Shown here: positions 7,952-17,044 of the stretch, in pieces
Layout of the letters: each line of letters begins with the position of its first letter
Position numbering within the stretch: the first letter of the stretch is position 1
Assembly: GCF_018918125.1 (NCBI RefSeq)
Contig: NZ_JAHLQA010000004.1
Coordinates: 62,001-126,000 of the forward strand
Direction: 5' to 3'
DNA from: Blautia sp. MSJ-19
GTDB taxonomy: Bacteria; Bacillota; Clostridia; Lachnospirales; Lachnospiraceae
Length of the DNA: 64,000 bases
Made by a program: the position numbers and the translations under genes
Notes under the pieces: model-generated
Databases searched by the model: none
What the model was told of the DNA's origin: nothing
Seen by the model: only the letters and a program-made list of their open reading frames with translations

Positions 7952-9289
7952 CTATATTACTTTAAATGTTTTCCATTTTCCCTGTTTAAATCTCCACCAG
8001 AAGATGATTCCGCGTACCGACCAGTCCAGGCACATCGCAAATGTGATTCCGATCACACCAAGGTTCAGCCAGATTCCGAAGATCATTGAGAAGATCAGGC
8101 GTACGCCAATCGTTGTAAACAGTGATGTCGCTGTTGTAAATTTGACATCGCCGGTTGCACGCAGCCCCTTGCCAAGCGGATCTGCAAAAGTAAATGCCAC
8201 TGCATTAAAGATATTGTGGATCAGGACCAGCAGGATTACCAGACGTTTTGTCTGATCTTCCAGTGCATAGAACGACATAAATACCGGTGTAACTGCAAAG
8301 ATCAGTGCATTCCATGCAATCGCAAAAACGAGCGTGATCTTTGTCAGTTTCCGGAAATATATTTCTGCCTGTTCGATATCACCGGCCCCCATGCATTGTC
8401 CGATGACTGTGATAAACACCGGTCCCATCGTCACACAGACAAGTGCCGCCAGGCTCCAGATGCTCTGTGCCACGCCATTCGCTGCGATCTGATACGTTCC
8501 AAACAGTGCAACAACACTGGAAAGTGCAACTTTTACAAGCTGGAACACACCGCTCTCCACTCCGTTTGGAACCGCGATCCTGAGAATTTTTTTCTGCAGG
8601 CTGACATCCAGTTTCATGATCCAGGAGCCAAGATAGCTGACTGGATTTTTGGCAGAAAAGCATAAAATCGTGATCACCACCGCTGAAAAACATCTGGATA
8701 CAAGGGATGGCACCGCAACTCCCACTACTCCTGCATGAAGTCCAAATACGCCAATGCAGTTTCCGATCACATTGATGATATTTGCCAGAATCGATATGTA
8801 CATGGTTGTGCTTGTCTTGCCGAAGCTCCGGTACAATGCCGCACCCGAGTTATAGATTGCAAGCGCAGGATACGAATACGCTGAGATTCTTAAATATGTC
8901 ACACAGGCATCCATAACATCTGCATCGACTTTTCCAAACATCAGACGCATCAGGGAAGCATTCGTCAGAAGGATCACCACTGATATTGCCACTGACAGGA
9001 TTACGGATGCAGTCAAAAGCTGACTCGCCGCCTGCCCTGCGTGTTCCCTGTCCTTATGACCGATATACTGACTGATCACAACAGCACCGCCCGATGCCAG
9101 TGCCGTAAATAGATTAAGAAAGATCGTATTAAACGAGTTCACAAGCGAAACACCGGACACCGCCGCTTCTCCCACAAACCCAATCACAAAAACATCCGCA
9201 ATCCCCACCAGTGCCATCAGAAGCTGTTCCAAAAACAATGGCACGATCAGATTTTTCAGATCTTTATTTGAAAACATAGGTTTCTTCAT
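7952..9289 (-). CDS. MATE family multidrug/cation antiporter
   Basis: Second MATE-type antiporter, 445 residues, with the opening NLIVPLFLEQLLMALVGIAD and the second-half start RIAVPNGVESGVFQLVKVAL. It is predicted to have twelve transmembrane helices and to export small organic molecules against an ion gradient. The annotated ATG abuts an AAAGG. An ATG four codons inside (9277) has better ribosome-site spacing and aligns with MFTNR in the other MATE protein, so the true start may be 9277. The gene is monocistronic, with its own promoter and a strong terminator. Confidence 0.9.
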   Translation of the reverse strand: MKKPMFSNKDLKNLIVPLFLEQLLMALVGIADVFVIGFVGEAAVSGVSLVNSFNTIFLNLFTALASGGAVVISQYIGHKDREHAGQAASQLLTASVILSVAISVVILLTNASLMRLMFGKVDADVMDACVTYLRISAYSYPALAIYNSGAALYRSFGKTSTTMYISILANIINVIGNCIGVFGLHAGVVGVAVPSLVSRCFSAVVITILCFSAKNPVSYLGSWIMKLDVSLQKKILRIAVPNGVESGVFQLVKVALSSVVALFGTYQIAANGVAQSIWSLAALVCVTMGPVFITVIGQCMGAGDIEQAEIYFRKLTKITLVFAIAWNALIFAVTPVFMSFYALEDQTKRLVILLVLIHNIFNAVAFTFADPLGKGLRATGDVKFTTATSLFTTIGVRLIFSMIFGIWLNLGVIGITFAMCLDWSVRGIIFWWRFKQGKWKTFKVI

Positions 9290-9312
9290 CCTTTCTGATT
9301 TTTACCTGGTAT

Positions 9313-9341
9313 ATTCTAGTACAGAAAAGATGAATTGTAAA
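9313..9341 (-). promoter_or_regulatory. Promoter of the second MATE gene
   Basis: TTTACA (9336-9341), 17-base spacer, TAGAAT (9313-9318) on the minus strand. Confidence 0.65.
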
Positions 9342-9392
9342 ATGCTTATCTTATATGCTGTGGTATGCGTTTGAGGCATGTGTTATTTTTGC

Positions 9393-10328
9393 TTACTCCT
9401 CAAGCCATTGAGAAATAACTGCTTCCTTTGTTTTAAGTACATCTGCAATCTGTGCTTTTGCCATTCCCAGTTTTGCAAGCTCTGTAGCAGTTTCCTTCGC
9501 CTTTCGCAGTTCTCCCTCTGTTAACCCGTCCTGCCTTCCACTGTCATATCCAGCCTCATATTCTGCTTCTCGAAGTTTCTTCTCTTCCTTCTCTTTGTTA
9601 TATTCAAATATACTCACTGCAACTACCTCCGCTCGATTCTTCCTCAGGAATTCTTCCAGAATTCCCTCCCGAATACACTCTTCTACAGCGCATTCTACAG
9701 CTATATCCAATTTCATCTTTTCTGTGTAATTTCGTACTTTTGCTACGTATTGTGCATACTCTCTTAATATTTTGCACTGTTCCATCAAATCTCGGTTATG
9801 ATCTTCATTGATATTCAGCGTAACTACTCGCAGCTCCAGATTTGGCTTACCATCCAAATGTTCAAACGCTTCAGACAGCAGATTTTCCCACCGGTCTTCC
9901 TTCTTCCTTGTTCCATTATAAAACACAATAAAATTTGGTGCCGGTATCTTCTGTAAAGTCGAAGAATACAACGATCTGTGATCCACTAATTTCTGATACT
10001 CACTGGATATGTACAATAAATCTCTCAACGGCATATTCGGATTGTAGGTTGACTGATGTTCATACAAAAACAGATTTGTATCTACGATAAATGCCAGATC
10101 ATTTTTCATTCCCATATAAATGGCATTCTCAAGCGTCACAATTTCCAGTGTCTCTGGATTTTCATATGTAGTTCCATTAATCGCATTGTAAAGTGACAGC
10201 AGATTTTCACGATCAGAAAACAACATCCGAAAAACGGTATCTTTGTACTTCTTGTTAGCTCGTGGATTCTTTCTAATCATCTGTTTTTTCTTCGTTGTAA
10301 CAGTTTCATGGTTCTTTCTTTTTGCCAT
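9393..10328 (-). CDS. Rpn family recombination-promoting nuclease / PD-(D/E)XK transposase-like protein
   Basis: Protein of 311 residues related to the Rpn/YhgA and PD-(D/E)XK transposase-like families, which cut DNA and promote RecA-independent recombination. The nuclease part shows KYKDTVFRMLFSDRENLLSLYN at the start and NDLAFIVDTNLFLYEHQS, in which D and the E-x-Q step correspond to the PD-(D/E)XK core. The basic N-terminus (KRKNHETVTTKKKQ) is followed by a charged coiled tail (EEKKLREAEYEAGYDSG) and a possible short helix-turn-helix end. GGAGG lies 8 bases before the ATG at 10328, within a small TCCTG/CAGGA hairpin. Such genes are often mobile and multicopy. Confidence 0.85.
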   Translation of the reverse strand: MAKRKNHETVTTKKKQMIRKNPRANKKYKDTVFRMLFSDRENLLSLYNAINGTTYENPETLEIVTLENAIYMGMKNDLAFIVDTNLFLYEHQSTYNPNMPLRDLLYISSEYQKLVDHRSLYSSTLQKIPAPNFIVFYNGTRKKEDRWENLLSEAFEHLDGKPNLELRVVTLNINEDHNRDLMEQCKILREYAQYVAKVRNYTEKMKLDIAVECAVEECIREGILEEFLRKNRAEVVAVSIFEYNKEKEEKKLREAEYEAGYDSGRQDGLTEGELRKAKETATELAKLGMAKAQIADVLKTKEAVISQWLEE

Positions 10329-10584
10329 AGGCATTGCCTCCTGTTTTTTGCAGGAGTATCAAGAACGTGTCGTACTATCATTTAGTGCACTCCAAACCCC
10401 CGCTTTTCTTTTTAATTGGATCTAAAAGCATGGATTTCTGAAGTGAATATAGAAGATCAGACGGCAAAAAAGCCTTGAATTTGTAGAGAAATATGCTTTA
10501 ATTTTATAGTAGCATTGTTTTTCCTAAAATTCAATATATCCATATTAAATTTTTACTTTGCACATCCGCAGTATTTACTATTCA

Positions 10585-10857
10585 TGGACTTATTTTCCAA
10601 CAAACGGGGATTCAAGTCATCTGATTTTACTCTTATTATTGACTCAAATTGTGCTTACTCGTGTTTAGAGCATCCAATTTTAAGGCTTTCAATGGTCCAG
10701 TTTATACTTACTATAATATGAGTCATACAATTTAAGAAGATTTTGTGGGCTTGATTCATACTTGCTGTTATTTAAGTCATTCAGCTACCGTAATTTCGTG
10801 GACTTCGTATGTAATTACTATCGTTTAGGTCATTTTCCATCGGCATTTTCGTGGACT
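10585..10857. repeat. Degenerate 53-bp tandem repeats in a 570-bp gene-free tract
   Basis: TGGACT-like words recur at 10585, 10639, 10693, 10746, 10799 and 10852. GTCAT-like words recur at 10616, 10669, 10722, 10776 and 10829. Both series have a period of 53-54 bases. Between them each unit has a TTACT or similar word. The copies are only loosely alike, so this is an old array. No credible gene lies in 10329-10896. Confidence 0.7.
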
Positions 10858-10896
10858 CTATTGACAGTTCTGGCAATCTGGGATGCTCCCTCAGAC

Positions 10897-10963
10897 GAAA
10901 AAAGGCCCCGAAAGCCTTATACACACTCCAAAATGTAGTGCTATAAGACCTCCGGGGCCTCTT
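10897..10963 (-). terminator. Terminator of the rpsB-tsf operon
   Basis: AGGCCCCGGAGGTCTTATA pairs with TATAAGGCTTTCGGGGCCT on the minus strand, followed by seven T, 38 bases past the tsf stop. Confidence 0.9.
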
Positions 10964-11000
10964 AGTAGTTGAATTATGATAGATATATAACCTTTACAGA

Positions 11001-11939
11001 TTACATACCGGCCTGTGCTGCAACCTCAGCTGCGAAGTCGTCCTGGCGTTTTTCGATACCTTCTCCAGTCTCGAAACGAACGAAACCTTTGATTGTGATC
11101 TTAGCACTGTTTGCTTTAGCAACTTCTTCTACGTATTTAGCAACGGACTGTTTTCCGTCTTCTGCTTTAACGTATACCTGGTCAAGAAGGCAGATTTCTT
11201 TGAGTTCTTTCTTGATACGTCCAGTGATCATGCCCTGGATAACCTTCTCCGGTTTCTGGGATTCCTTAGGATCGTTCTGGATCTGAGCAAGAAGGATTTC
11301 TTTCTCATGCTCGATGTACTCAGCACTTACTTCGCTGTCGCTTGTGTACTGCGGTTTCAGAGCTGCGATCTGCATTGCTACGTTTCTTGCCATTTCTTTG
11401 ACTGCATCGTTAACAACATCTGTCTCAACGTCTACAAGAACGCCGATCTTTCCACCCATATGTGTGTAGGAAGCAACGAAACCGTTCTCTTCTTTCACCT
11501 GAGCGAATCTTCTGATGTTCATGTTCTCACCGATAACTGCAACCTGAGCTGCAAGAGCTTCTTTTACAGTCTTGGTTGTGTCAAGTGCCCATGCTTCTGC
11601 AAGGAAAGCATCGATGTCTGCTGCGGAAGTAGTAAGTGCCTGTGCTGCAACATCTGCAACATAGCTCTGGAATTTTTCGTTCTTAGCAACGAAGTCTGTC
11701 TCAGAGTTAACTTCTACAACAACTGCGCTCTTAGCGTCATCAGCAACGAGAGTCTTGCAAAGACCTTCTGCTGCAACACGGCTTGCTTTCTTCTGAGCTG
11801 TAGCAAGACCTTTTTCACGCAGGAATTCTACTGCTTTGTCCATGTCGCCTTCTGTAGCTGTAAGAGCTTTCTTACAATCCATCATTCCGGCGCCAGTCAT
11901 TTCTCTTAATTCTTTTACCTGAGCTGCTGTAATAGCCAT
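11001..11939 (-). CDS. tsf: Translation elongation factor Ts
   Basis: EF-Ts, 312 residues, the nucleotide exchange factor that strips GDP from EF-Tu in the cytoplasm. The N-terminal UBA-like domain reads VKELREMTGAGMMDCKKAL. The EF-Tu contact motif VNSETDFVAKN follows near residue 80, and the C-terminal coiled-coil and dimerisation segments are complete. The length matches Gram-positive EF-Ts. AGGAGG is 8 bases before ATG. It lies 30 bases after rpsB, the almost universal bacterial arrangement, and ends at a strong terminator. Confidence 0.98.
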   Translation of the reverse strand: MAITAAQVKELREMTGAGMMDCKKALTATEGDMDKAVEFLREKGLATAQKKASRVAAEGLCKTLVADDAKSAVVVEVNSETDFVAKNEKFQSYVADVAAQALTTSAADIDAFLAEAWALDTTKTVKEALAAQVAVIGENMNIRRFAQVKEENGFVASYTHMGGKIGVLVDVETDVVNDAVKEMARNVAMQIAALKPQYTSDSEVSAEYIEHEKEILLAQIQNDPKESQKPEKVIQGMITGRIKKELKEICLLDQVYVKAEDGKQSVAKYVEEVAKANSAKITIKGFVRFETGEGIEKRQDDFAAEVAAQAGM

Positions 11940-11969
11940 TGTATTTTCCTCCTGGAATTATTAAATTAA

Positions 11970-12698
11970 TTATTCCTCTGTAGCTTCCTCAACTTCTGCT
12001 TCTTCAGCTTCTGTTGTTCCCTGATTTGCTTCGATAACAGCGTCTGCCATTTTGGAAACGATCAGTTTTACGGCACGGATAGCATCATCGTTACCCGGGA
12101 TTACGTAATCCAGTTCTTCTGGATCACAGTTTGTATCGCAGATACCGATAAGCGGAATTCCTAATGTATGAGCTTCCTGAACGCAGATTCTTTCTTTCTT
12201 AGGGTCAACGATGAAGATTGCGTCCGGGAGACGTTTCATCTCTTTGATACCGCCAAGGTTTTTCTGCAGTTTAGCAAGTTCTTTTCTTAATTCAATAACT
12301 TCTTTCTTTGGAAGTACTTCGAAAGTTCCGTCAGCTTCCATAGCTTCGATCTGTTTCAGTCTTGCAATACGGCTCTGGATTGTCTTGAAGTTTGTAAGCA
12401 TACCACCAAGCCATCTTTCGTTTACATAGAACTGTCCGCAACGCTCTGCTTCTGCTTTGATAGCATCCTGAGCCTGTTTCTTAGTACCAACGAAAAGGAT
12501 GTTTCCGCCGTTAGCTACGATATCAGCTACTGCATTGTATGCATCGTCAACCATGCCTACAGACTGCTGAAGGTCGATGATATAGATACCATTTCTTTCT
12601 GTGTAGATGTACGGAGCCATTTTAGGGTTCCATCTTCTTGTCTGATGTCCGAAATGAACACCTGCTTCCAAAAGCTGTTTCATTGAAATAACGCTCAT
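11970..12698 (-). CDS. rpsB: 30S ribosomal protein S2
   Basis: Ribosomal protein S2, 242 residues, bound between head and body of the small subunit. It starts [20 protein letters not shown] and contains [23 protein letters not shown] and [12 protein letters not shown], all hallmarks of S2. The C-terminus is a glutamate-rich tail ([14 protein letters not shown]). ATG at 12698 has AAAGGAGAAC upstream; the in-frame ATG at 12740 would run into the leader and is rejected. Expression may be autoregulated through the structured leader at 12729-12798. Confidence 0.98.
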   Translation of the reverse strand: MSVISMKQLLEAGVHFGHQTRRWNPKMAPYIYTERNGIYIIDLQQSVGMVDDAYNAVADIVANGGNILFVGTKKQAQDAIKAEAERCGQFYVNERWLGGMLTNFKTIQSRIARLKQIEAMEADGTFEVLPKKEVIELRKELAKLQKNLGGIKEMKRLPDAIFIVDPKKERICVQEAHTLGIPLIGICDTNCDPEELDYVIPGNDDAIRAVKLIVSKMADAVIEANQGTTEAEEAEVEEATEE

Positions 12699-12728
12699 GA
12701 TTTGTTCTCCTTTTTGGTTAAATTCTTC

Positions 12729-12798
12729 CGTACAGATCATTTTCTATCCGGACCCAACCTCACACCGTAAGGGCACCATCCATCGGAATCTCTGTACG
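12729..12798 (-). promoter_or_regulatory. Structured 5' leader of rpsB (candidate S2-responsive element)
   Basis: CGTACAGA and TCTGTACG (12791-12798 and 12729-12736) close an 8-bp helix around about 54 bases that hold smaller pairings, starting 30 bases before the rpsB ATG. The fold resembles in principle the autoregulatory leaders known for S2 in other bacteria, but I cannot match it to a named class. Confidence 0.5.
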
Positions 12799-12841
12799 TG
12801 ACTTTTTATTTGTGCGTCTTTGCGCACATTGCAACTTCTAG

Positions 12842-12871
12842 AGTATAGCATAGAAAAACCCTCTGTGTAAA
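12842..12871 (-). promoter_or_regulatory. Promoter of rpsB-tsf
   Basis: TTTACA (12866-12871), 18-base spacer, TATACT (12842-12847), with an extended -10 TGC. The -35 box lies in the loop and arm of the terminator hairpin at 12854-12881. Confidence 0.7.
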
Positions 12872-12881
12872 GAGGGTTTTC
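12854..12881 (-). terminator. Terminator between the rsuA-like gene and rpsB
   Basis: AAAACCCTCT and AGAGGGTTTTT form the stem, and flanking A/T runs make it bidirectional. Confidence 0.75.
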
Positions 12882-12934
12882 GTAGTTTTTTGCTTTATTT
12901 TTCTGTACTTTTTCAATATTCACGGTGTCAGTTC

Positions 12935-13101
12935 TCTCCGTGCGGGTTCATCAATACCACTGCGTTTTCTATTCAGTGCATGCGCTTATTTGCCGTCAGT
13001 CGTGCAAACTCGGCTTCGCCTCAGACAAAGCACTTGATGACGGCAGCTTGCCTGCACTTCATAACGAAAGCCTCGTGAGTATTTCTGTCCCCACACGGAG
13101 A
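12935..13101. repeat. Nested inverted-repeat (fold-back) element
   Basis: Four concentric arm pairs occur in order. TCTCCGTGCGGG (12935-12946) pairs with CCCACACGGAGA (13090-13101), one mismatch. AGTGCA (12975-12980) pairs with TGCACT (13053-13058). TGCCGTCA (12991-12998) pairs with TGACGGCA (13038-13045). GTGC (13002-13005) pairs with GCAC (13030-13033). A GGCTTCGCC hairpin lies at the centre. The element fills most of the gap between the rsuA-like gene and rpsB. Size and layout suit a MITE-like or REP-like element, or a large structured RNA. Confidence 0.6.
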
Positions 13102-13119
13102 AACTTTCCACCTGAAATC

Positions 13120-13893
13120 TTATTGTTTCAAACTCATAATTTCTTCTGCAGTCAGGGGACGGCACTCCCCTTTCTTGAGGTCATCCGGTAAGGTAAGTGG
13201 ACCCATCGAGACCCGTTTCAGATAAATGACCGGTGTGCCTACTGCTGCCATCATGCGTTTCACCTGATGGAATTTGCCTTCGTGAATCGTCAGGAGAAGT
13301 TCGGTGTAGACCTCCGGGAGATTTTCCCTGCGGACACGTCCTGGTTGCGGTTCGCCTACACCTTCCCAGCTTCCACCTACGATCTCAGCTTTTGCCGGCA
13401 TGGTCCGTTTATCCTCTCCGATATCCACACCTTTTTCCAGTTTCTCAATGTTTTCCACCGTAAGCCTGCCCTCCACGCGGACAAAGTACGTTTTGTCCAC
13501 ATGTTTCCCCGGGGCAAGGAGTTCATGCGCCAGCATCCCGTCATCTGTAATAAGAAGTAATCCCTCCGTATCTTTATCCAGACGACCTACCGGAAACAGC
13601 CCCTTACGTTCAGATGGAACATATTCCATGACCGTCCGGTCGTTACGGTCTTCTGTCGCACTGACGCAGCCGGCTGGTTTGTTCAGAAGATAATAGACAA
13701 ATTCCGGTGCTGCACCGACTGTTTCACCGGAAAGCACAACCATATCATTATCCGGATCAACTTTCAGTTCCGGTTTCTTCGCCGGCACTCCATTCACCTG
13801 AACCTGCCCTTTCTGTATGAACTTCTTTACTTCACTTCTGGTTCCTTTTCCCGCATCCGCGAGAAATTTGTCCAGTCTCACTGCTTTCGCCAT
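13120..13893 (-). CDS. RsuA/RluB family rRNA pseudouridine synthase
   Basis: Pseudouridine synthase of 257 residues that isomerises a specific uridine of rRNA. An S4 RNA-binding domain occupies residues 1-60 (LDKFLADAGKGTRSEVKKFI). The catalytic domain has LLNKPAGCVSA and GRLDKDTEGLLLI, whose aspartate is the nucleophile. EGKFHQVKRMM and YLKRVSMGPL near the end are typical of the RsuA branch. AAGGAG precedes the ATG. It could modify 16S U516 (RsuA) or 23S rRNA (RluB); I do not separate these by eye. It is 9 bases downstream of the ABC permease gene, so it is likely cotranscribed. Confidence 0.93.
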   Translation of the reverse strand: MAKAVRLDKFLADAGKGTRSEVKKFIQKGQVQVNGVPAKKPELKVDPDNDMVVLSGETVGAAPEFVYYLLNKPAGCVSATEDRNDRTVMEYVPSERKGLFPVGRLDKDTEGLLLITDDGMLAHELLAPGKHVDKTYFVRVEGRLTVENIEKLEKGVDIGEDKRTMPAKAEIVGGSWEGVGEPQPGRVRRENLPEVYTELLLTIHEGKFHQVKRMMAAVGTPVIYLKRVSMGPLTLPDDLKKGECRPLTAEEIMSLKQ

Positions 13894-13902
13894 ATTTACT
13901 CC

Positions 13903-16167
13903 TTACTCCAGACTGATCGATGTCGGTTCGTCTGCTCCACCTATGATTGCCTGCGATGCAATATCATCATTGTCATCCTCATAGTAATCCTCGACATAAT
14001 CGTCTGTCACTGTCTCATCACTTACCATCGGCTCAGCTATCTGCACACTATTTTGTGTAATTCCAAGTTCATCCAGTTTATCCTGAACAAAATCAGGCAG
14101 TTCAGACAGTTTCAGCCCAAATACGTTCATAACTTCGCCCTGTTCTGTATACGCACTGACATCAATGTTCGTACTGACTTCCGCGTCATCTCCAAAATAT
14201 CCACTGAATTTAACCACCATTGCTTTTTGCAGGGCTTCTATTTCTTCTGGTTTTTCATAAGTCACTTCTTCTGCCGGAGTCTCATTGATATCTCCATAAT
14301 TATAATTCAGTGTGATCTTATTGATCTTTAATTCATCTATCGTCAGAGGATACCCTGTTTCCTTCAAAATTGCAAGTGTATTTTTAAAAGAAGGATAGAT
14401 TCCGAGCACCCAGTCCACATAATTGCTGCTCTCTTCGCTTTCACCAGGTATCATAGCCGCAACAGAACGTTTTACCGGCAGCTTGTATTCAAAATCAATT
14501 CTCACCTCAGGCGCATGCAGGAAGTCATCTGTACTCGCTTCTTCAACATCTTTTCTCATTGCTTCCATCAGTTCTGACATTTTGGATTCATCATTCTGGA
14601 AAATGCGGTATCCATTTCCACCTGCATCAGTCAGATAGAGACTATTCAGATATTTCTCATCAATGTCAAGCAAACTGAATTTCATTTTTTTCAGATTTTC
14701 CTCTTCATACAGACCACTCATCAATGGTTTCAGGTATTCGCCCGCCCAGTAATTCCTGTAGATTACACGGCCGGATTTGAGCGTATATTTAACACACGTA
14801 AAATAAGAATATACCCGTTCATTGATCTCCGCCTCTTTACAGCTGCTGTTTACAATATTTTTAAGTGCGGCATAGGTCTGATCACCTATTCCATTTTCAC
14901 CCGAAAATGCCATCCTGGCATCATCCCATTTATTATTATCTACAAAATTAAAAAATTTTCCATCGTCTGTCTTATCGACAGCTTCATAATAATCCTGGTC
15001 AAATGCACTCGTATTAATATTCACCGATGCAATTTCTTCCTGCTTCGGGATGTAACTGTCAAAATGCAAAAGATCTTTCTGATAGATCAGTGCACAGCAG
15101 GCTACCAATACTCCCGCAATTACGATCTGAATCTTCCGGGCAAAGAACTTCTGGAAACTCATGTGATAAATTGTCTCTATCAGGCCATGGGAAACTACCG
15201 TTCCAAGAATCAGTCCGAAAATCCACCAGATCATTCCACTCTTTCCGGTAGTAAATGTATAAAAGATCCATCCGACACCAAGCCCTGTCGGAACTACAAC
15301 CATAAATTTTACCAGTACTGCGATCCATCTGTATACCATGGATCTGCCCGCTGCTTCGGATGGTCTCCGCACATAAGCCTGCCAGGAAAGAAGTGCGAGT
15401 ACCACTGTCAGAATCGCAATTGCTGCAATCAGTTTTCCTGCATTTCCGTACGCATACTCATTAAGCATGCTAAGTACCAGTGTCCCCGGTGACGCATAAT
15501 TTATAAGAAATCTGAAGATTCCGTATCTTCTGTCACCGGCAAATGTCTGTAAAAAAGCAGTACCATAACTCAGCATCAACATATTCATGGCAATACCATA
15601 TAAATACATACCCATCAGGCATAAAATACCCATCAGCATATTTCCCGTAACACAGATGATCAGCACAATGCTGAAATAGATCACCAGATAGATGAGCAGA
15701 TGCATGCCAAACATTCTGACTGCCATTCCCATAATCTTCAGACTGAAGAATCCTCTGGTCGCCCCGATACAGATCATAAAAAACTCCATGACCACGTATG
15801 GAACTATATAATAAATCAGCCCTGTCACGACTCTTTCTGTAAACATTTCCGAACGCTTCATCGGAAGTCCATGATAGAAATCAGTCTTCTTCCCTGAATA
15901 AAGATAAATAAACTCGTTTATACTGTTCATCAATGCTGCGATCACCGCAACAACCATCCCGGTCATCACCAGACCATCTTTCCACAAATGCGCATATAGA
16001 ACAGAAATCTCTGCCGATGTATATCCCATAGTTCTCCAGGTGCCCAGTTTTACCAGTGCCGCTACCGGAAATGCCAGCAGAAATCCAAGTGTCAGAAATG
16101 CCGGTATCCACTCCTGTCCTTTCGTGATCGTCTTTATATGTTTAGAAGAAAATATTCTGGATCTCAT
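13903..16167 (-). CDS. ABC transporter permease with large extracytoplasmic domain
   Basis: Membrane protein of 754 residues. Residues 1-400 hold several hydrophobic helices of ABC-2 export type, including ALMNSINEFIYLYSGKKTDFYHGLPMKRSEMF near residue 95, a segment I know from permeases encoded with YtrA/YtrB-like genes. Residues about 400-700 form a soluble acidic domain (DUF6449-like), and the end is very acidic. The ATG at 16167 has GGAGGTGG 7 bases upstream and overlaps the ATPase gene by 26 bases. The in-frame ATG at 16188 lacks a site. It likely exports a peptide, lipid or cell-wall-active compound; substrate unknown. Confidence 0.8.
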   Translation of the reverse strand: MRSRIFSSKHIKTITKGQEWIPAFLTLGFLLAFPVAALVKLGTWRTMGYTSAEISVLYAHLWKDGLVMTGMVVAVIAALMNSINEFIYLYSGKKTDFYHGLPMKRSEMFTERVVTGLIYYIVPYVVMEFFMICIGATRGFFSLKIMGMAVRMFGMHLLIYLVIYFSIVLIICVTGNMLMGILCLMGMYLYGIAMNMLMLSYGTAFLQTFAGDRRYGIFRFLINYASPGTLVLSMLNEYAYGNAGKLIAAIAILTVVLALLSWQAYVRRPSEAAGRSMVYRWIAVLVKFMVVVPTGLGVGWIFYTFTTGKSGMIWWIFGLILGTVVSHGLIETIYHMSFQKFFARKIQIVIAGVLVACCALIYQKDLLHFDSYIPKQEEIASVNINTSAFDQDYYEAVDKTDDGKFFNFVDNNKWDDARMAFSGENGIGDQTYAALKNIVNSSCKEAEINERVYSYFTCVKYTLKSGRVIYRNYWAGEYLKPLMSGLYEEENLKKMKFSLLDIDEKYLNSLYLTDAGGNGYRIFQNDESKMSELMEAMRKDVEEASTDDFLHAPEVRIDFEYKLPVKRSVAAMIPGESEESSNYVDWVLGIYPSFKNTLAILKETGYPLTIDELKINKITLNYNYGDINETPAEEVTYEKPEEIEALQKAMVVKFSGYFGDDAEVSTNIDVSAYTEQGEVMNVFGLKLSELPDFVQDKLDELGITQNSVQIAEPMVSDETVTDDYVEDYYEDDNDDIASQAIIGGADEPTSISLE

Positions 16168-17044
16168 AGCCAGCCACCTCCGTTTCACAGATAAATATTT
16201 CTTCCAGAGTCAGCGGAATCACTTCACTGAACAATGGTTTTTTCTCCCGAATCTTCTCCATGATCTCAGAACGTGTCCCGCGTGCCGTTAACATAACAAG
16301 GGATCCCTGATGATCAACTTTCAACACATCAAGTTCTTTTTTCAGAGCATCTTCCTGCTTCTTATCAGTAAACACACACTGAATCTTGTGAATATGAAAT
16401 TTCATATCTTCAAGATCTCTGCTCAGCAGCATGCCTCCCTTATACAGAAGCCCTACATGATCACAGATATCCTCCAGCTCACGCAAGTTATGGGATGCAA
16501 GAACCGGTGTAAAATCTCTGCCCATAATTTCTGCCGCAAACAGACTCTTAACTCCCTGACGCATCACAGGATCAAGACCATCAAAAGTCTCATCACAGAG
16601 AAGATACTTGGTTCCTGCACTGATTCCAAGAAGCACCATCAGCTGCTTTTTCATACCTTTTGAAAAACTGCTGACTCTCTGTTTTTCATCAAGCTGAAAC
16701 TGTCTCATCAGTTGTGAAAAACGCTGGATCTCAAATTTCGGATAATGAAGTCTGTAGAAAGCAGCCATATCCAATGCTGTATAATTTGCAGGAAAGTAAC
16801 AGTCATCCGATATGTAAAAAATCTGCTCTTTTGCCTGCGCATGATCAAATACCGGTATATCATCAATACACACTTCCCCTTCATCCGGTTTCAGTATCCC
16901 TGCCATCATCCGAAGAAGGGTACTTTTGCCAGCCCCGTTACTGCCGACCAGGCCAAACACTTCCCGTTCCCCAATGTCCAGTGAAACTTTGCTGACTGCT
17001 TTAAGTGAATCAAATGCTTTGCTGCATTCTTTAATCTCTATCAT
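16142..17044 (-). CDS. ABC transporter ATP-binding protein (YtrB-like)
   Basis: ATPase of 300 residues that drives the permease encoded next to it. Walker A is GSNGAGKS, the signature loop is SSFSKGMKKQ, and Walker B is YLLCDETFDGLDP, in which the usual serine/alanine context is changed to ETFDG. The switch histidine is in ASHNLRELED. The C-terminal 80 residues form an accessory domain. ATG overlaps the GntR stop (ATGA), and its own end overlaps the permease start, a tightly coupled trio. Confidence 0.92.
   Translation of the reverse strand: MIEIKECSKAFDSLKAVSKVSLDIGEREVFGLVGSNGAGKSTLLRMMAGILKPDEGEVCIDDIPVFDHAQAKEQIFYISDDCYFPANYTALDMAAFYRLHYPKFEIQRFSQLMRQFQLDEKQRVSSFSKGMKKQLMVLLGISAGTKYLLCDETFDGLDPVMRQGVKSLFAAEIMGRDFTPVLASHNLRELEDICDHVGLLYKGGMLLSRDLEDMKFHIHKIQCVFTDKKQEDALKKELDVLKVDHQGSLVMLTARGTRSEIMEKIREKKPLFSEVIPLTLEEIFICETEVAGYEIQNIFF

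Noticed and set aside
10585..10857. CRISPR array
   Set aside because: The repeat is too degenerate, there is no constant repeat versus variable spacer pattern, and no cas gene is present.
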